Shown here in pieces: positions 7,342 to 7,961 of a stretch of DNA of 7,961 nt. Every line of letters begins with the position of its first letter. The first letter of the stretch is position 1. The translations under genes were made by a program, and so were the position numbers. The stretch is from Actinomycetes bacterium (GTDB taxonomy: Bacteria; Actinomycetota; Actinomycetes; Propionibacteriales; Propionibacteriaceae): NCBI GenBank assembly GCA_029778515.1, contig JAKOQD010000002.1:1-7961 (forward strand). The letters run 5' to 3'. Below the pieces are notes generated by a model that was not told the DNA's origin, searched no databases, and worked only from the letters and a program-made list of their open reading frames with translations.

Positions 7342-7961
7342 ATGCCCCCACGCTCTCGTTCACGCTGCCGAACTTCTCTCAGGGCCACTCTCAGCGTAAT
7401 CATGAGTCTGCTTCTGCTGGCTCTTGGGCTGCCCATCACAGCCTCGGCAGGGGAGATCGATGCGGAGATGACCATCGAGGCCTTCGTCACCGGTCATCAG
7501 GGCGAAGTGCCGACGATCTCGCCGGGCGAGAACTTCAGCTACACGGTCAACCTGCAGTGCAGCGCCAACGACTGCCAGAACGCCGTGGTCTCGGCGAAGC
7601 TGCCGACGCCCCTGGTCTACGACGATCCGGCAATCACGGTCAGCCCGAACCTCGGCACTGTTGCCATCGACGGGCAGCAGCTCACCATCACCTTCGTCAA
7701 CGACGACCACGCCTTACAACTGGACGCCGGCCAGGTCGTGATGGTCACGGTCAAGGCGACGCTGCCCGCGGACGCCTCGGCCGACTACAACGGCAACACC
7801 GCCGACATCACCTTCGACGCGACCGCCGACAACGCCGACAAGGTCTCCGACACCGCCTCAGTCAAGCTCAACATCGAGCAGAAGCTGAAGGCGTCCGCCA
7901 CCAAGTCGATCACCCCGAACTCCACCCAGCCCTCGATCCCCGGACGCCCGGCCACCATCAC
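7342..7961 (+). CDS. Secreted surface protein with repeat-like Ig/DUF11-type domains, 5' part
   Basis: The reading frame stays open to the window end (206 codons visible). Residues 1-36 form a signal peptide: basic MPPRSRSRCR, hydrophobic core VIMSLLLLALGLPI, and an AxA site A34-S35-A36. The mature part starts GEIDAEMTIEAFV and resembles beta-sandwich repeat domains of the DUF11/isopeptide-fimbrial type: FSYTVNLQCSANDCQNAVV with C73 and C78 close together, AKLPTPLVYDD (85-95), TITFVNDD and VTVKATLPADASADYNGNTA. A second domain seems to begin at 181 (KLKASATKSITPN). Its role may be a cell-wall anchored adhesin or large surface protein; the anchor (LPxTG or other) would be beyond 7961. GAAGG at 7326-7330 lies 11 bases before the ATG, and in-frame TAA at 7270-7272 limits upstream extension. 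The exact family is unproven. Confidence 0.85.
   Translation, partial: MPPRSRSRCRTSLRATLSVIMSLLLLALGLPITASAGEIDAEMTIEAFVTGHQGEVPTISPGENFSYTVNLQCSANDCQNAVVSAKLPTPLVYDDPAITVSPNLGTVAIDGQQLTITFVNDDHALQLDAGQVVMVTVKATLPADASADYNGNTADITFDATADNADKVSDTASVKLNIEQKLKASATKSITPNSTQPSIPGRPATI

Overview
The window is GC-rich throughout and looks like chromosomal core sequence of a high-GC Gram-positive (actinobacterium). The signs are a solo groEL (no groES in front of it) controlled by two CIRCE operators, a DUF3263 protein (an actinobacterial family), several genes whose start codon lies 6-7 bases after a TAnnnT-like -10 box (a leaderless layout common in actinobacteria), and a UgpC/MsmX-type sugar-importer ATPase. 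A Propionibacteriaceae-like host would fit, but this is an impression, not a demonstrated assignment.

Layout. Positions 1-1121 (minus) hold the N-terminal 373 residues of GroEL, cut by the window edge. Its promoter and two CIRCE sites lie at 1238-1299. Divergent from it is a small HEAAH-motif putative metalloprotease-like protein (1346-1864, plus), convergent with a DUF3263 protein (1929-2225, minus). Next come class I mannose-6-phosphate isomerase manA (2356-3540) and, one base after its stop, a small P-loop kinase-like gene (3542-4063). A tRNA-Thr(TGT) with encoded CCA (4129-4204) follows, with a strong hairpin-plus-T-tract terminator. A class I SAM methyltransferase (4426-5037) then converges on a VTT/DedA-like membrane protein (5163-5879, minus). 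A REP-like palindrome and small repeats sit between these two. Divergent from the membrane protein is the sugar ABC-transporter ATPase (6051-7148), closed by a perfect 36-bp palindrome. The window ends in the 5' part of a secreted, probably multidomain, surface protein (7342 onward).

How the genes relate. manA (fructose-6-P/mannose-6-P interconversion) and the shared ATPase of carbohydrate importers are both carbohydrate functions, but they are separated by unrelated transcription units. No multi-gene pathway is visible. The only likely operon is manA plus the kinase-like gene. I find no CRISPR array, insertion sequence, prophage, toxin-antitoxin or defence system. I do not claim a new system: the least-explained items are the HEAAH protein beside groEL, the manA-coupled kinase, the nested inverted repeat after tRNA-Thr, and a palindrome overlapping the predicted promoter of the surface protein.
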